64,000 nt of DNA, from contig NZ_LT607750.1 in NCBI RefSeq assembly GCF_900090235.1, forward strand, positions 2,368,501 to 2,432,500, in the 5' to 3' direction. This DNA comes from Micromonospora echinaurantiaca. GTDB lineage: Bacteria; Actinomycetota; Actinomycetes; Mycobacteriales; Micromonosporaceae. This document shows, piece after piece, positions 46,531 to 54,962 of this stretch. The notes beneath the pieces were generated by a model that was not told the DNA's origin, searched no databases, and worked only from the letters and a program-made list of their open reading frames with translations. The position numbers were made by a program, and so were the translations under genes. Within the stretch, counting starts at the first letter, position 1. Each line of letters starts with the position of its first letter.

Positions 46531-49500
46531 GTGCGGACTTCGTTGCTCGACGTACTGGCAGACCGGATCCTCATCGCCGACGGCGCGATGGGGACGATGC
46601 TGCAGGCGGCCGACCTGACCCTGGACGACTTCGAGGGCCACGAGGGCTGCAACGAGGTCCTCAACGTGACCCGGCCGGACGTGGTCCGCGGCGTGCACGA
46701 GGCCTACCTCGCCGCCGGGGCGGACTGCGTCGAGACGAACACGTTCGGCGCCAACCTCGCCAACCTCGGCGAGTACGACATCGCCCACCGGATCCGGGAG
46801 CTCTCCGAGGCCGGCGCCCGGATCGCCCGCGAGGCGGCCGACGCGTTCGCCACCCCGGAGCGGCCCCGGTTCGTGCTCGGTTCGATCGGTCCCGGCACCA
46901 AGCTGCCCACCCTCGGCCACGCCGACTACGCCACCCTGCGGGACGCGTACCGGGAGAACGCCGCCGGCCTGATCGCCGGCGGCGCGGACGCCCTGATCAT
47001 CGAGACCTGCCAGGACCTGCTCCAGGTCAAGGCGGCGGTGGTCGGCGCGAAGCGGGCGATGGCCGAGATCGGGTCGCGGGTGCCGATCATCTGCCACGTC
47101 ACCGTGGAGACCACCGGCACCATGCTGCTGGGCAGCGAGATCGGCGCGGCGTTGACCGCGATCGAGCCGCTCGGGGTCGACCTGATCGGGCTGAACTGCG
47201 CCACCGGGCCGGCGGAGATGAGCGAGCACCTGCGCTACCTCTCCCAGCACGCCGGGCTGAAGCTGTCGGTGATGCCGAACGCCGGCCTGCCGCAGCTGAC
47301 CGCCGACGGTGCGGTCTACCCGCTCACCCCGGTCGAGTTGGCCGACGCGCTGGAGCGGTTCGTCGCCGAGTACGGCGTATCGCTGATCGGTGGCTGCTGC
47401 GGCACCACGCCGGAGCACATCCGGGTGGTCGCCGAGCGGCTGCACGGCGCCCGGCCCGGCCCCCGCGAACCCCGGCACGACGCCGGCGTCTCCTCGATCT
47501 ACCACCACGTGCCGTTCGCCCAGGACGCCAGCGTGCTGATGGTGGGGGAGCGGACCAACGCCAACGGCTCCAAGGCGTTCCGCGAGGCGATGCTCGCCGG
47601 CGACTGGCAGGCCTGTGTGGAGATCGCCCGCAGCCAGGCCCGGGACGGCTCGCACCTGCTGGACCTCTGCGTCGACTACGTCGGCCGGGACGGCACGACG
47701 GACATGCGCGAGCTGGCCGGCCGGTTCGCCACCGCGTCCACCCTGCCGATCATGCTGGACTCCACCGAGCCGGCGGTCGTCGAGGCCGGCCTGGAGATGC
47801 TCGGCGGCCGGTGCGTGGTCAACTCGGTGAACTTCGAGGACGGCGACGGCCCCGAGTCGCGTTACGCCCGGGTGATGCCGGTGGTCGCCGAGCACGGCGC
47901 CGCGGTGGTCGCGCTGCTCATCGACGAGGAGGGCCAGGCCCGCACCAGGGAGTGGAAGGTACGCGTCGCCGGGCGGCTGATCGAGGACCTGACCGGCCGC
48001 TGGGGTCTGCGCCGCTCCGACATCCTCATCGACGCGCTGACCTTCCCGATCGCCACCGGCCAGGAGGAGACCCGGCGGGACGGCATCGAGACCATCGAGG
48101 CGATCCGGGAGATCGCCACCCGCTGGCCGGGGGTCAACTTCACCCTGGGCATCTCCAACGTCTCGTTCGGGCTCAACCCGGCCGCCCGGCAGGTGCTCAA
48201 CTCGGTCTTCCTGCACGAGTGCGTGCAGGCCGGGCTGACCTCGGCGATCGTGCACGCCAGCAAGATCCTGCCGATGTCGAAGATCCCCGACGAGCAGCGC
48301 GAGATCGCTCTCGACCTGGTCTACGACCGGCGGCGCGAGGGCTACGACCCGGTGCAGCGGTTCATCGAGATCTTCGAGGGCGTGGACGCCGCGTCGGCGC
48401 GCGCCGGCCGGGCCGAGGAACTGGCCGCGCTGCCGCTGGAGGAGCGGCTCAAGCGGCGGATCATCGACGGCGAGCGCAACGGCCTGGAGGCCGACCTGGA
48501 CGCCGCCATGGCCGGCGGCCGGACCCCGCTGTCGATCATCAACGACATCCTGTTGGACGGGATGAAGGTGGTCGGCGAGCTGTTCGGCTCCGGGCAGATG
48601 CAGCTGCCGTTCGTGCTCCAGTCCGCCGAGGTGATGAAGACCGCGGTGGCGTACCTCGAACCGCACATGGAGAAGGCCGACGACGGCGGCAAGGGCCGCA
48701 TCGTGCTCGCCACCGTGAAGGGCGACGTGCACGACATCGGCAAGAACCTGGTGGACATCATCCTGTCCAACAACGGCTACGAGGTGGTGAACATCGGCAT
48801 CAAGCAGCCGATCACCGCGATCCTCGACGCCGCCGAGGAGCACCGGGCCGACGCCATCGGCATGTCCGGGCTGCTCGTCAAGAGCACGGTCATCATGAAG
48901 GAGAACCTCGCCGAGATGGCGTCGCGCGGGGTCGCGGAGCGCTGGCCGGTGCTGCTCGGCGGGGCGGCGCTGACCCGGGCGTACGTCGAGGACGACCTGC
49001 GGTCGATGTTCCCCGGGCAGGTGCACTACGCCCGGGACGCGTTCGAGGGACTGTCCCTGATGGACCGGGTGATGGCCGCCAAGCGCGGCGGCGCGCCGGT
49101 GATCGACGCGGAGCGGGAGGCGGCGCTGGCCGCCCGGCGGGCGCGCCGGGAGCGGCAGCGGGCCATCGTCAACGAGTCGCTGCCGGAGCTGGACGACGCC
49201 TCGGTCCGCTCGGACGTGGCGACCGACGTCGAGGTGCCCACCCCGCCGTTCTTCGGCACCCGCGTGGTCAAGGGCGTGCCGCTGGCCGACTACGCGGCGC
49301 TGCTCGACGAGCGGGCCACCTTCCTCGGCCAGTGGGGCCTGCGCGGCGCCCGGGGCGGCAAGGGACCGTCCTACGAGGAACTGGTGGAGACCGAGGGCCG
49401 GCCGAGGCTGCGCTACTGGCTGGACCGGCTGATCGCCGACAAGGTGCTGGAAGCGGCCGTGGTCTACGGCTACTTCCCCGCCTACGCCGAGGGCAACGAC

Positions 49501-50046
49501 CTGGTGGTGCTGGACGAGAACGGGCACGCCGAGCGGGCCCGGTTCTCCTTCCCGCGCCAGCGGCAGGAGCGGCGGCTCTGCCTGGCCGACTTCTTCCGCC
49601 CCCGCGGTGAGCAGCTGGACGTGGTGGCCCTGCAACTGGTCACCGTCGGCCAGCCGGTCAGCGAGTACGCGGCGAAGCTGTTCGCCCGCAACGAGTACCG
49701 CGACTACCTGGAGGTGCACGGGCTGTCGGTGCAGCTCACCGAGGCCCTCGCCGAGTACTGGCACAAGCGGGTCCGCGCCGAGCTGGCGCTGCCGGGTGGC
49801 CGTACGGTCGCCGACGACGACCCGGCGGACCTGGCCGGCCTGCTGCGCACCGACTACCGCGGCTGCCGGTACGCGTTCGGCTACCCGGCCTGCCCGGACC
49901 TGGAGGACCGGGCGAAGGTGGTCGACCTGCTCGGCGCGGAGCGGATCGGGGTGCAGCTGTCGGAGGAGTTCCAGCTCATCCCGGAGCAGGCCACCGACGC
50001 GATCGTGGTGCACCACCCGGAGGCCAGCTACTTCAACGCCAAGTGA
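46531..50046 (+). CDS. metH: Cobalamin-dependent methionine synthase
   Basis: A 1171-residue enzyme that transfers the methyl group of 5-methyltetrahydrofolate via cobalamin to homocysteine. All four modules are present: homocysteine domain with zinc ligands C223 (GLNCATG) and C289/C290 (GGCCGTTPEH); pterin domain starting VLMVGERTNANGSKAFREAML and DMRELAGRFATASTLPIMLDSTEP; B12 cap and binding domain with D732-x-H734-x-x-G737 (GDVHDIGKNL) supplying the cobalt-ligating His; and the C-terminal SAM reactivation domain (RTDYRGCRYAFGYPACPDLEDRAKVVDLLGAERIGVQLSEEFQLIPEQAT). Full length for the actinobacterial type. Monocistronic. Confidence 0.96.
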   Translation: MRTSLLDVLADRILIADGAMGTMLQAADLTLDDFEGHEGCNEVLNVTRPDVVRGVHEAYLAAGADCVETNTFGANLANLGEYDIAHRIRELSEAGARIAREAADAFATPERPRFVLGSIGPGTKLPTLGHADYATLRDAYRENAAGLIAGGADALIIETCQDLLQVKAAVVGAKRAMAEIGSRVPIICHVTVETTGTMLLGSEIGAALTAIEPLGVDLIGLNCATGPAEMSEHLRYLSQHAGLKLSVMPNAGLPQLTADGAVYPLTPVELADALERFVAEYGVSLIGGCCGTTPEHIRVVAERLHGARPGPREPRHDAGVSSIYHHVPFAQDASVLMVGERTNANGSKAFREAMLAGDWQACVEIARSQARDGSHLLDLCVDYVGRDGTTDMRELAGRFATASTLPIMLDSTEPAVVEAGLEMLGGRCVVNSVNFEDGDGPESRYARVMPVVAEHGAAVVALLIDEEGQARTREWKVRVAGRLIEDLTGRWGLRRSDILIDALTFPIATGQEETRRDGIETIEAIREIATRWPGVNFTLGISNVSFGLNPAARQVLNSVFLHECVQAGLTSAIVHASKILPMSKIPDEQREIALDLVYDRRREGYDPVQRFIEIFEGVDAASARAGRAEELAALPLEERLKRRIIDGERNGLEADLDAAMAGGRTPLSIINDILLDGMKVVGELFGSGQMQLPFVLQSAEVMKTAVAYLEPHMEKADDGGKGRIVLATVKGDVHDIGKNLVDIILSNNGYEVVNIGIKQPITAILDAAEEHRADAIGMSGLLVKSTVIMKENLAEMASRGVAERWPVLLGGAALTRAYVEDDLRSMFPGQVHYARDAFEGLSLMDRVMAAKRGGAPVIDAEREAALAARRARRERQRAIVNESLPELDDASVRSDVATDVEVPTPPFFGTRVVKGVPLADYAALLDERATFLGQWGLRGARGGKGPSYEELVETEGRPRLRYWLDRLIADKVLEAAVVYGYFPAYAEGNDLVVLDENGHAERARFSFPRQRQERRLCLADFFRPRGEQLDVVALQLVTVGQPVSEYAAKLFARNEYRDYLEVHGLSVQLTEALAEYWHKRVRAELALPGGRTVADDDPADLAGLLRTDYRGCRYAFGYPACPDLEDRAKVVDLLGAERIGVQLSEEFQLIPEQATDAIVVHHPEASYFNAK

Positions 50047-50238
50047 CGCCTCGCCCCGCCTGAGCTGCGCAAACACGTTCCGGTCAGTCACCCGGGCCGT
50101 CGTCATGGCCGTCGGAGGTGTCCGGGCCTGGCCGGTGGAACACGTGCTCGAAGCGTCCAGCCGCCGGCAGGCTCCATCTGATGCGTGACGGAGTGTCAGA
50201 TGAGGCCTGACCGGCCGGCAGGGGAACTCTTGGTCGTG

Positions 50239-50562
50239 TCAGGCGTGCTCGGCAAGCCATCGCGCGATGGCGGCAAAGTCTGCGTCTGGTAGCTCTGGCA
50301 GGCCGATCCGCGGCGCTACTTCCTCGTTCGCATTGGCCATCCAGGTGGTAGCCCAGACCAGCTCGCAGCCAAGCGTGGTGAGCCGCTTGCCGTGCGTCGG
50401 ATCGAGCCTCGACAGAAGCGGGTTGGATATCCCGTCCCATGCGGCGGTGGCGTCGACCTTGACTGCATGCCCTTCATGGTCCTTGGGCGGCTCCCCGCCA
50501 AGCGGGATGAGTGGTCCATCCACGTCGAGGAAGAGCAAGGGACGCTCGGCGCCAGCGGTCAC
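50239..50562 (-). CDS. HAD-domain hypothetical protein
   Basis: A 107-residue protein with the HAD motif I at the N-terminus (LLFLDVDGPLIPLGGEP: D13, D15) and ELVWATTWMANANEEVAPRIGLPELP, the layout of the small HAD proteins related to Swiss-army-knife RNA repair domains. No motif III/IV is clear, so activity is uncertain. GTG start. Its DNA is noticeably less GC-rich than neighbouring genes. Confidence 0.65.
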   Translation of the reverse strand: MTAGAERPLLFLDVDGPLIPLGGEPPKDHEGHAVKVDATAAWDGISNPLLSRLDPTHGKRLTTLGCELVWATTWMANANEEVAPRIGLPELPDADFAAIARWLAEHA

Positions 50563-50761
50563 CGTCGCACGATAGCGGTCCCTGTCCGTGGAGCCTCACC
50601 AGCAAATGGAGCCGGCCCGTCACGCATCAAGTGGAGTACGACAGCGCGAAAGGGCGTCGGAGCACCCTCGGCGGGCTCGCCGTCGGGCCACAGGAGTGAG
50701 GCGCTCCGAATAGCGCCGGTCAGCCGATGGTCCATCTGATACCTCCGGTCACACTGGCGGT

Positions 50762-51316
50762 ATGAGACGCGACACGTGGGTACGCGTCGGGGCCCTGGCC
50801 GTCTGTGTCCTGGTCTCAGCGGCCCTCGGCGGGTGGCAGGGCTGGCGGAACGCGACGGTAGAGCCACCTGCGCCTCCCTCGGTCTGCCCGCTCATCCGGC
50901 CGGAGGTGTTCGACCTCCTCGTTCCTGCGCACGGTGCCCTGCGAACCGCGGAGCAGAACGGACCAGGCCTGCGCTCGAACTACTGCCTGACCGAGAGCGC
51001 GTCCACGAAGGCAGGCGCACGCGCTCACCTGTGGGTGTCCATCGGGCGTTACGGGCGGCACGAGGGCCGCGGCCCGCGTTGCGTGGACCGAGATGGTCTG
51101 CTGACGGTCCTCAACAACGAGAATCATGCCGTTGCGCTCGGCGACCGCGCCGTCTACTTCATCGCGGGCGACCGCGAAACCGGCCGGCGCATCAACCTCT
51201 CGGCGTGCTTCGGCACCTACGGAGTGCTGGTCCAATACGAGGCGACCGACGCCGCCGACACGGCGATGGTCGCCTCGGCCACCGCCGTCGCCCAGGAGGT
51301 GCTGTCGTGGCTATGA
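50762..51316 (+). CDS. Membrane-anchored or secreted hypothetical protein
   Basis: A 184-residue protein with an N-terminal hydrophobic segment (VRVGALAVCVLVSAALGGWQGW, residues ~7-28) that could be a signal anchor or an uncleaved signal. The extracytoplasmic part contains CPLIRPEVFDLLVPAHGALRTAEQNGPGLRSNYCLTES, then CVDRDGLLTVLNNE and LSACFGTYGVLVQYEATDAADTAMVASATAVAQEVL, with four cysteines likely in disulfides, as in actinobacterial DUF3558-like secreted proteins. Its stop overlaps the next gene (ATGA). Lower GC than its surroundings. Confidence 0.6.
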   Translation: MRRDTWVRVGALAVCVLVSAALGGWQGWRNATVEPPAPPSVCPLIRPEVFDLLVPAHGALRTAEQNGPGLRSNYCLTESASTKAGARAHLWVSIGRYGRHEGRGPRCVDRDGLLTVLNNENHAVALGDRAVYFIAGDRETGRRINLSACFGTYGVLVQYEATDAADTAMVASATAVAQEVLSWL

Positions 51317-51567
51317 ACGGCCCCCCATTTCCGTGGATTCCCGTTCCGGGAGACCTGCGACCCCGCAGCCTCGACCGCCGAATGCTAGTGCGGCAGTGGC
51401 TGCTGGCTGCTGCGGCCGTGTCACTCATCATCGCCGCCGGCGTGGTCGCGTGGCACATCGGCCGGCTGGCGGCCCCCACGATCGGCAGGTGGCAGATCAC
51501 CGTCACCGACGAGGCGAGGGACGCGCCACCGCTACCCGACCTGCCGACATCTCCGTTCGCGCGGTAA
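51313..51567 (+). CDS. Small single-pass membrane protein
   Basis: An 84-residue protein with one transmembrane helix (LLAAAAVSLIIAAGVVAWHIGRLAA, ~31-55), a short cytoplasmic N-terminus and a C-terminal tail IGRWQITVTDEARDAPPLPDLPTSPFAR. ATG 51313 overlaps the preceding stop (ATGA); GTG 51307 is a possible alternative. Coupled to the upstream secreted protein gene, so the two probably act together; function unknown. Confidence 0.55.
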   Translation: MNGPPFPWIPVPGDLRPRSLDRRMLVRQWLLAAAAVSLIIAAGVVAWHIGRLAAPTIGRWQITVTDEARDAPPLPDLPTSPFAR

Positions 51568-51639
51568 CCGCGGCGTCGGTCGGGAGCGAGGGCTGCGACG
51601 TACGTGGCGTCGGGCGGCGACGTACCGGTGTTGCCGGGT

Positions 51640-52386
51640 TCAGGCGATGAGCAGACGGAGGCCGAGGTTTACCGCGTCGAGATCGACGAGGTCGCGGTTG
51701 CGTTCGGCCCACCGACCCGAGGCGAGGTCGTCACGGAGGTGGCGCACCGCCCGTTGCTCGGCCTCCGGCCCCACTCTGGCCCAGACCGATACTCCACGAC
51801 GGACATCCTCGTCCAGGTACGCCTCGGGCCGGCGCCAGTGGGCCTCGAAGAATCCGTCGACGCAGTCCCACGGGATGGGCACCGGTTCGACCCGGGCCCC
51901 GATCGCCATGGCCAGCTCGGTCAGCGAAGGTCGGCCGACCAGGAGGTCCGCGACCTCGGGCAGGTAGTCACGGGTGAGCCAGAACCGGTGACGCCATCCG
52001 GTGTCGGTGGTGTCGTGGGTGAACACCACCACGCGGCGAGCGACGCGCCGCATCTCGCGCAGGCCGGCGATCGGGTCCGGCCAGTGATGGATGGAGGCAA
52101 CCGCCATCGCTGCGTCGAAGGAGTCGTCATGGAACGGCAGGTGCTCGGCAGATCCCGCCAGGCACGGTGCCGCCTCGGCGGGGCGCTGCGAGCGCATGAG
52201 AGCCGACGGTTCCACGGCGAGGACGTGCCGGTCCGGGGGCTCGTAGGACCCGGTGCCCGCCCCGACGTTCAGCACCGTCCGGGCATCGCCGAGCGCGGCC
52301 CAGATCTGCGCAGCGATACGCGGTTCGGTGCGCCGGGTCACGGTGTAGGTGGCTCCGATGGTGTCGTACAACTGCCCGCTGGTCAT
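51640..52386 (-). CDS. Class I SAM-dependent methyltransferase
   Basis: A 248-residue methyltransferase of the ubiE/COQ5-like type: YDTIGATYTVTRRTEPRIAAQIWAALG, motif I VLNVGAGTGSYEPPDRHVLAVEPSALM, AGSAEHLPFHDDSFDAAMAVASIHHWPDPIAGLREMRRVARRVVVFTHDTT. The C-terminus carries a substrate-binding-type region (WDCVDGFFEAHWRRPEAYLDEDVRRGVSVWARV). Substrate unknown. ATG 52386 has AGAAAGGGCAG upstream. It sits in a slightly lower-GC stretch. Confidence 0.85.
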   Translation of the reverse strand: MTSGQLYDTIGATYTVTRRTEPRIAAQIWAALGDARTVLNVGAGTGSYEPPDRHVLAVEPSALMRSQRPAEAAPCLAGSAEHLPFHDDSFDAAMAVASIHHWPDPIAGLREMRRVARRVVVFTHDTTDTGWRHRFWLTRDYLPEVADLLVGRPSLTELAMAIGARVEPVPIPWDCVDGFFEAHWRRPEAYLDEDVRRGVSVWARVGPEAEQRAVRHLRDDLASGRWAERNRDLVDLDAVNLGLRLLIA

Positions 52387-52711
52387 GACTCTGCCCTTTC
52401 TGGTCGGTTGCCGCCGTCGTCCCCGCACGCGCCTGCGGCCTGGACAGGCGTATCGATGACCGGAGTTCATTCTCGTTCGCTGGCCGGTGGGGTGGTAGGC
52501 CACGCCCCCGATCCCACAGCGAAGCCGCAGGAAGCGTTGCGCGACGAAGTGCTGCGTCCGGGTCATCTGCGGGAGGCTGGCGGCGGCCCGCGACGGAGTC
52601 CCGGCGAGCGGACGGCATCGGTCGAACCTCGCCCGGTGGGCGCGGCGGTGGCTGGCGTAGCGGGCGATCCTGCGACGGGCAGCGCGCGGCGACTGCTCCT
52701 ACGATGACCCG

Positions 52712-53536
52712 GTGCTGCTCATCGACTGGCTCTCCGAGGCCTGGACGCGGGCCCGGGCGGTGCGCGTCCTCGACGGCGGTCTGGACGGCGGGCCGCTGGC
52801 CGAGCGCACCGTGCTGGCCGAGACGCACGATCCCGTTCGGCTGGCCCGAATGCGGCAGCTTACCACGGTTGGCCGGTTCACCGGTGACGTCTGCCGGTGC
52901 CTCGGCGGGCCAACCCTGGCCCTGTACGACGCCGACGACACGCTGCTGGGCAGCGCCACTCTGCACGGGCACGGCAGCGTCTCCTGGGAGCGGTCCAGGT
53001 TCGCCGACGACATCGAGGTCGACGAGCCCGAGGCGTTGACCCTGTTCCTGGCCGAAGGCGGGGTGACCGGGCTGCTCGTCGACCTGCTCGGCCCGCTCGT
53101 GACGACCCTGGGCTACGACGAGGCGCCGGACGGCCCGCAGTTCCGTCCGGTTGGGGCGCCGGCGGTGCTGGCCGACCGGCAGGTGCCCGAGGTGCTCCGC
53201 GACGAGCTGGTGGACGTCGCCGGCAGCGACGCCGCCCGGCTTCCCGACGCCCGGGTACGCCGCCTCGCCGAGCGGCTGGCCGGTGCCGAACCGGATCCGG
53301 TGGCGCGGGCGGGTGCGCTGCTCAACTGGCTGGGCCGGCTGCCGTACCCGACGGAGGCGCTGTGGGGTGAGGGCGTCCTGGTGCGCCGGCTGCTCGCGGC
53401 CCTGCCCGACGCGGACATCGTGACCGCGACGGCATCGGGTACCCCGGTGATGGTGCTCGGCGCGGTGAACTGGGCGGCGCACCAACCGGACGACTGCGTG
53501 GTCGCTACCGCTGTCGCGCGCATGATGCTCCGCTGA
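52712..53536 (+). CDS. Hypothetical protein
   Basis: A 274-residue soluble protein with no family recognised. It has two parts: residues ~1-120 (LIDWLSEAWTRARAVRVLDGGLDGG..., TLALYDADDTLLGSATLHGHGSVSWERSRFADDIEVDEPEALTLFLAEGGVTGLL) that look like a beta-sandwich with an acidic edge, and ~150-274 helical repeats (RVRRLAERLAGAEPDPVARAGALLNWLGRLPYPTEALWGEGVLVRRLLAAL) ending MVLGAVNWAAHQPDDCVVATAVARMML. The GTG start is provisional. Normal high-GC codon use supports it being a real gene. Confidence 0.6.
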   Translation: MLLIDWLSEAWTRARAVRVLDGGLDGGPLAERTVLAETHDPVRLARMRQLTTVGRFTGDVCRCLGGPTLALYDADDTLLGSATLHGHGSVSWERSRFADDIEVDEPEALTLFLAEGGVTGLLVDLLGPLVTTLGYDEAPDGPQFRPVGAPAVLADRQVPEVLRDELVDVAGSDAARLPDARVRRLAERLAGAEPDPVARAGALLNWLGRLPYPTEALWGEGVLVRRLLAALPDADIVTATASGTPVMVLGAVNWAAHQPDDCVVATAVARMMLR

Positions 53537-53686
53537 TCCACGGCGGAACCGTACGCGGCGACGGGTTCGGCCGTCGCCGGGCGGGGACCGGGGGAAGCCC
53601 GGCAGGCTGTGGGGCGTGACGATTCGTACGGTGGCCATGACCTCAGGTCGTGGTCACATGATCCAATCCCCTGGCAGGGTTGAGTG

Positions 53687-54787
53687 ATGGCCGCTCAGCT
53701 CCGCGCTCGTCTGACCGACTGGACCGTGATCGTGCCGCTGCTGGCGGTGCTGCTGCTGATCCTGACCTGGGGACGCGAACTGTCCGGCCCGCTCGTGTTG
53801 GTGGTGGCCGCCTTCCTGGCCGGCGCGGTGCTGGCCGCCGTGCACCACGCCGAGGTGGTCGCGCACCGGGTGGGGGAGCCGTTCGGCTCGCTGGTGCTCG
53901 CCGTGGCGGTCACCGTCATCGAGGTCGCCCTGATCGTCACGCTGATGATCAGCGGCGGGGAGAAGACCCAGTCGCTGGCCCGGGACACCGTCTTCGCCGC
54001 CGTGATGATCACCTTGAACGGGATCCTCGGCCTGTCGTTGCTGCTCGGCGCGCTGCGCCGGGGCGTGGCGGTGTTCAACTCCGAGGGCAGCGGCGGTGCG
54101 CTGGCCACCGTGGCCACCCTCGCCACGCTGAGCCTGGTGGTGCCGACCTTTACCACGAGCCGTCCCGGCCCGCAGTTCAGCCCGGCGCAGCTGGCCTTCG
54201 CCGCGGTGGCCTCGCTGGCGCTGTACGGGTTGTTCGTCATGGTGCAGACCGGTCGGCACCGGGACTACTTCCTGCCGGTCACCAGCGAGGGCGCGGTGAT
54301 CGAGAGCGACGGGCACGCCGCCCCGCCGTCGACCCGCAAAGCGCTGCTCAGCCTCGTGCTGCTGCTGATCTCGCTGATCGCGGTGGTGGGGGACGCCAAG
54401 TCGGTCTCCCCGGCGATCGAGTCCGCCGTGGTCAAGGCGAACCTGCCGCAGTCGTTCGTCGGTGTGCTGATCGCGCTGCTGGTGCTGCTGCCCGAGACGC
54501 TGGCCGCGGTGCGTGCGGCGCGGCGGGACCGGGTGCAGATCAGCCTCAACCTCGCGCTCGGTTCGGCGATGGCCAGCATCGGGCTGACCATCCCGGCGAT
54601 AGCGCTGGCCATGGTCTGGCTGGAGGGGCCGCTGGTGCTCGGCCTCGGCGGCACCCAGATGACCCTGCTCGCGCTCACCGTGGTCACCGGGGTGCTGACC
54701 GTGGTGCCGGGGCGGGCCACCCTGTTGCAGGGCGGCGTGCACCTGGTGCTGCTCGCCGCGTTCGTCTTCCTAGCCGCCAGCCCCTGA
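53687..54787 (+). CDS. Calcium/proton antiporter, ChaA-like
   Basis: A 366-residue inner-membrane exchanger of the CaCA superfamily with about 10-11 transmembrane segments. Both conserved alpha-repeat regions are visible: PFGSLVLAVAVTVIEVALIVTLMISGG (TVIEVA with the transport Glu) in the first half and LIALLVLLPETLAAVRAARRDRVQISLNLALGSAMASIGLTIPAIA (PETLAA, ALGSA) in the second. It would exchange Ca2+ (or Na+/K+) for protons. The cytoplasmic loop at ~185-215 is hydrophilic. ATG 53687 is chosen over GTG 53684. Confidence 0.88.
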   Translation: MAAQLRARLTDWTVIVPLLAVLLLILTWGRELSGPLVLVVAAFLAGAVLAAVHHAEVVAHRVGEPFGSLVLAVAVTVIEVALIVTLMISGGEKTQSLARDTVFAAVMITLNGILGLSLLLGALRRGVAVFNSEGSGGALATVATLATLSLVVPTFTTSRPGPQFSPAQLAFAAVASLALYGLFVMVQTGRHRDYFLPVTSEGAVIESDGHAAPPSTRKALLSLVLLLISLIAVVGDAKSVSPAIESAVVKANLPQSFVGVLIALLVLLPETLAAVRAARRDRVQISLNLALGSAMASIGLTIPAIALAMVWLEGPLVLGLGGTQMTLLALTVVTGVLTVVPGRATLLQGGVHLVLLAAFVFLAASP

Positions 54788-54962
54788 CCCGGTGCACCGC
54801 GGCCCGCGACCCGGCGCCGTCGCCCGCGCCCGGCGCCGCGGCCGACGACCCGGTGCCGCCGCCCACGAGCCAGCGCCGTGGCCCGTGACCCGCGGCCGAC
54901 GACGACCCGGTGCCACGGTCCGTGACCCGGCGCCAGCGCCCACGAGCCGGCGCCGTCGCGCC
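54788..54962. repeat. Degenerate CGACCCGGTGCC-type repeats between convergent genes
   Basis: About six imperfect units around (G/C)ACCCGG(T/C)GCC and CCCG(T/C)GACCCG fill the 175-bp gap between the antiporter stop and the sigma-factor stop. Simple GC-rich sequence; no stable hairpin was singled out. Confidence 0.5.

Noticed and set aside
46264..50106. 1280-codon open frame antisense to metH
   Set aside because: It is a GC-bias shadow of metH, which matches its family from end to end; the antisense translation has no domain and odd His/Arg/Gly-rich composition.
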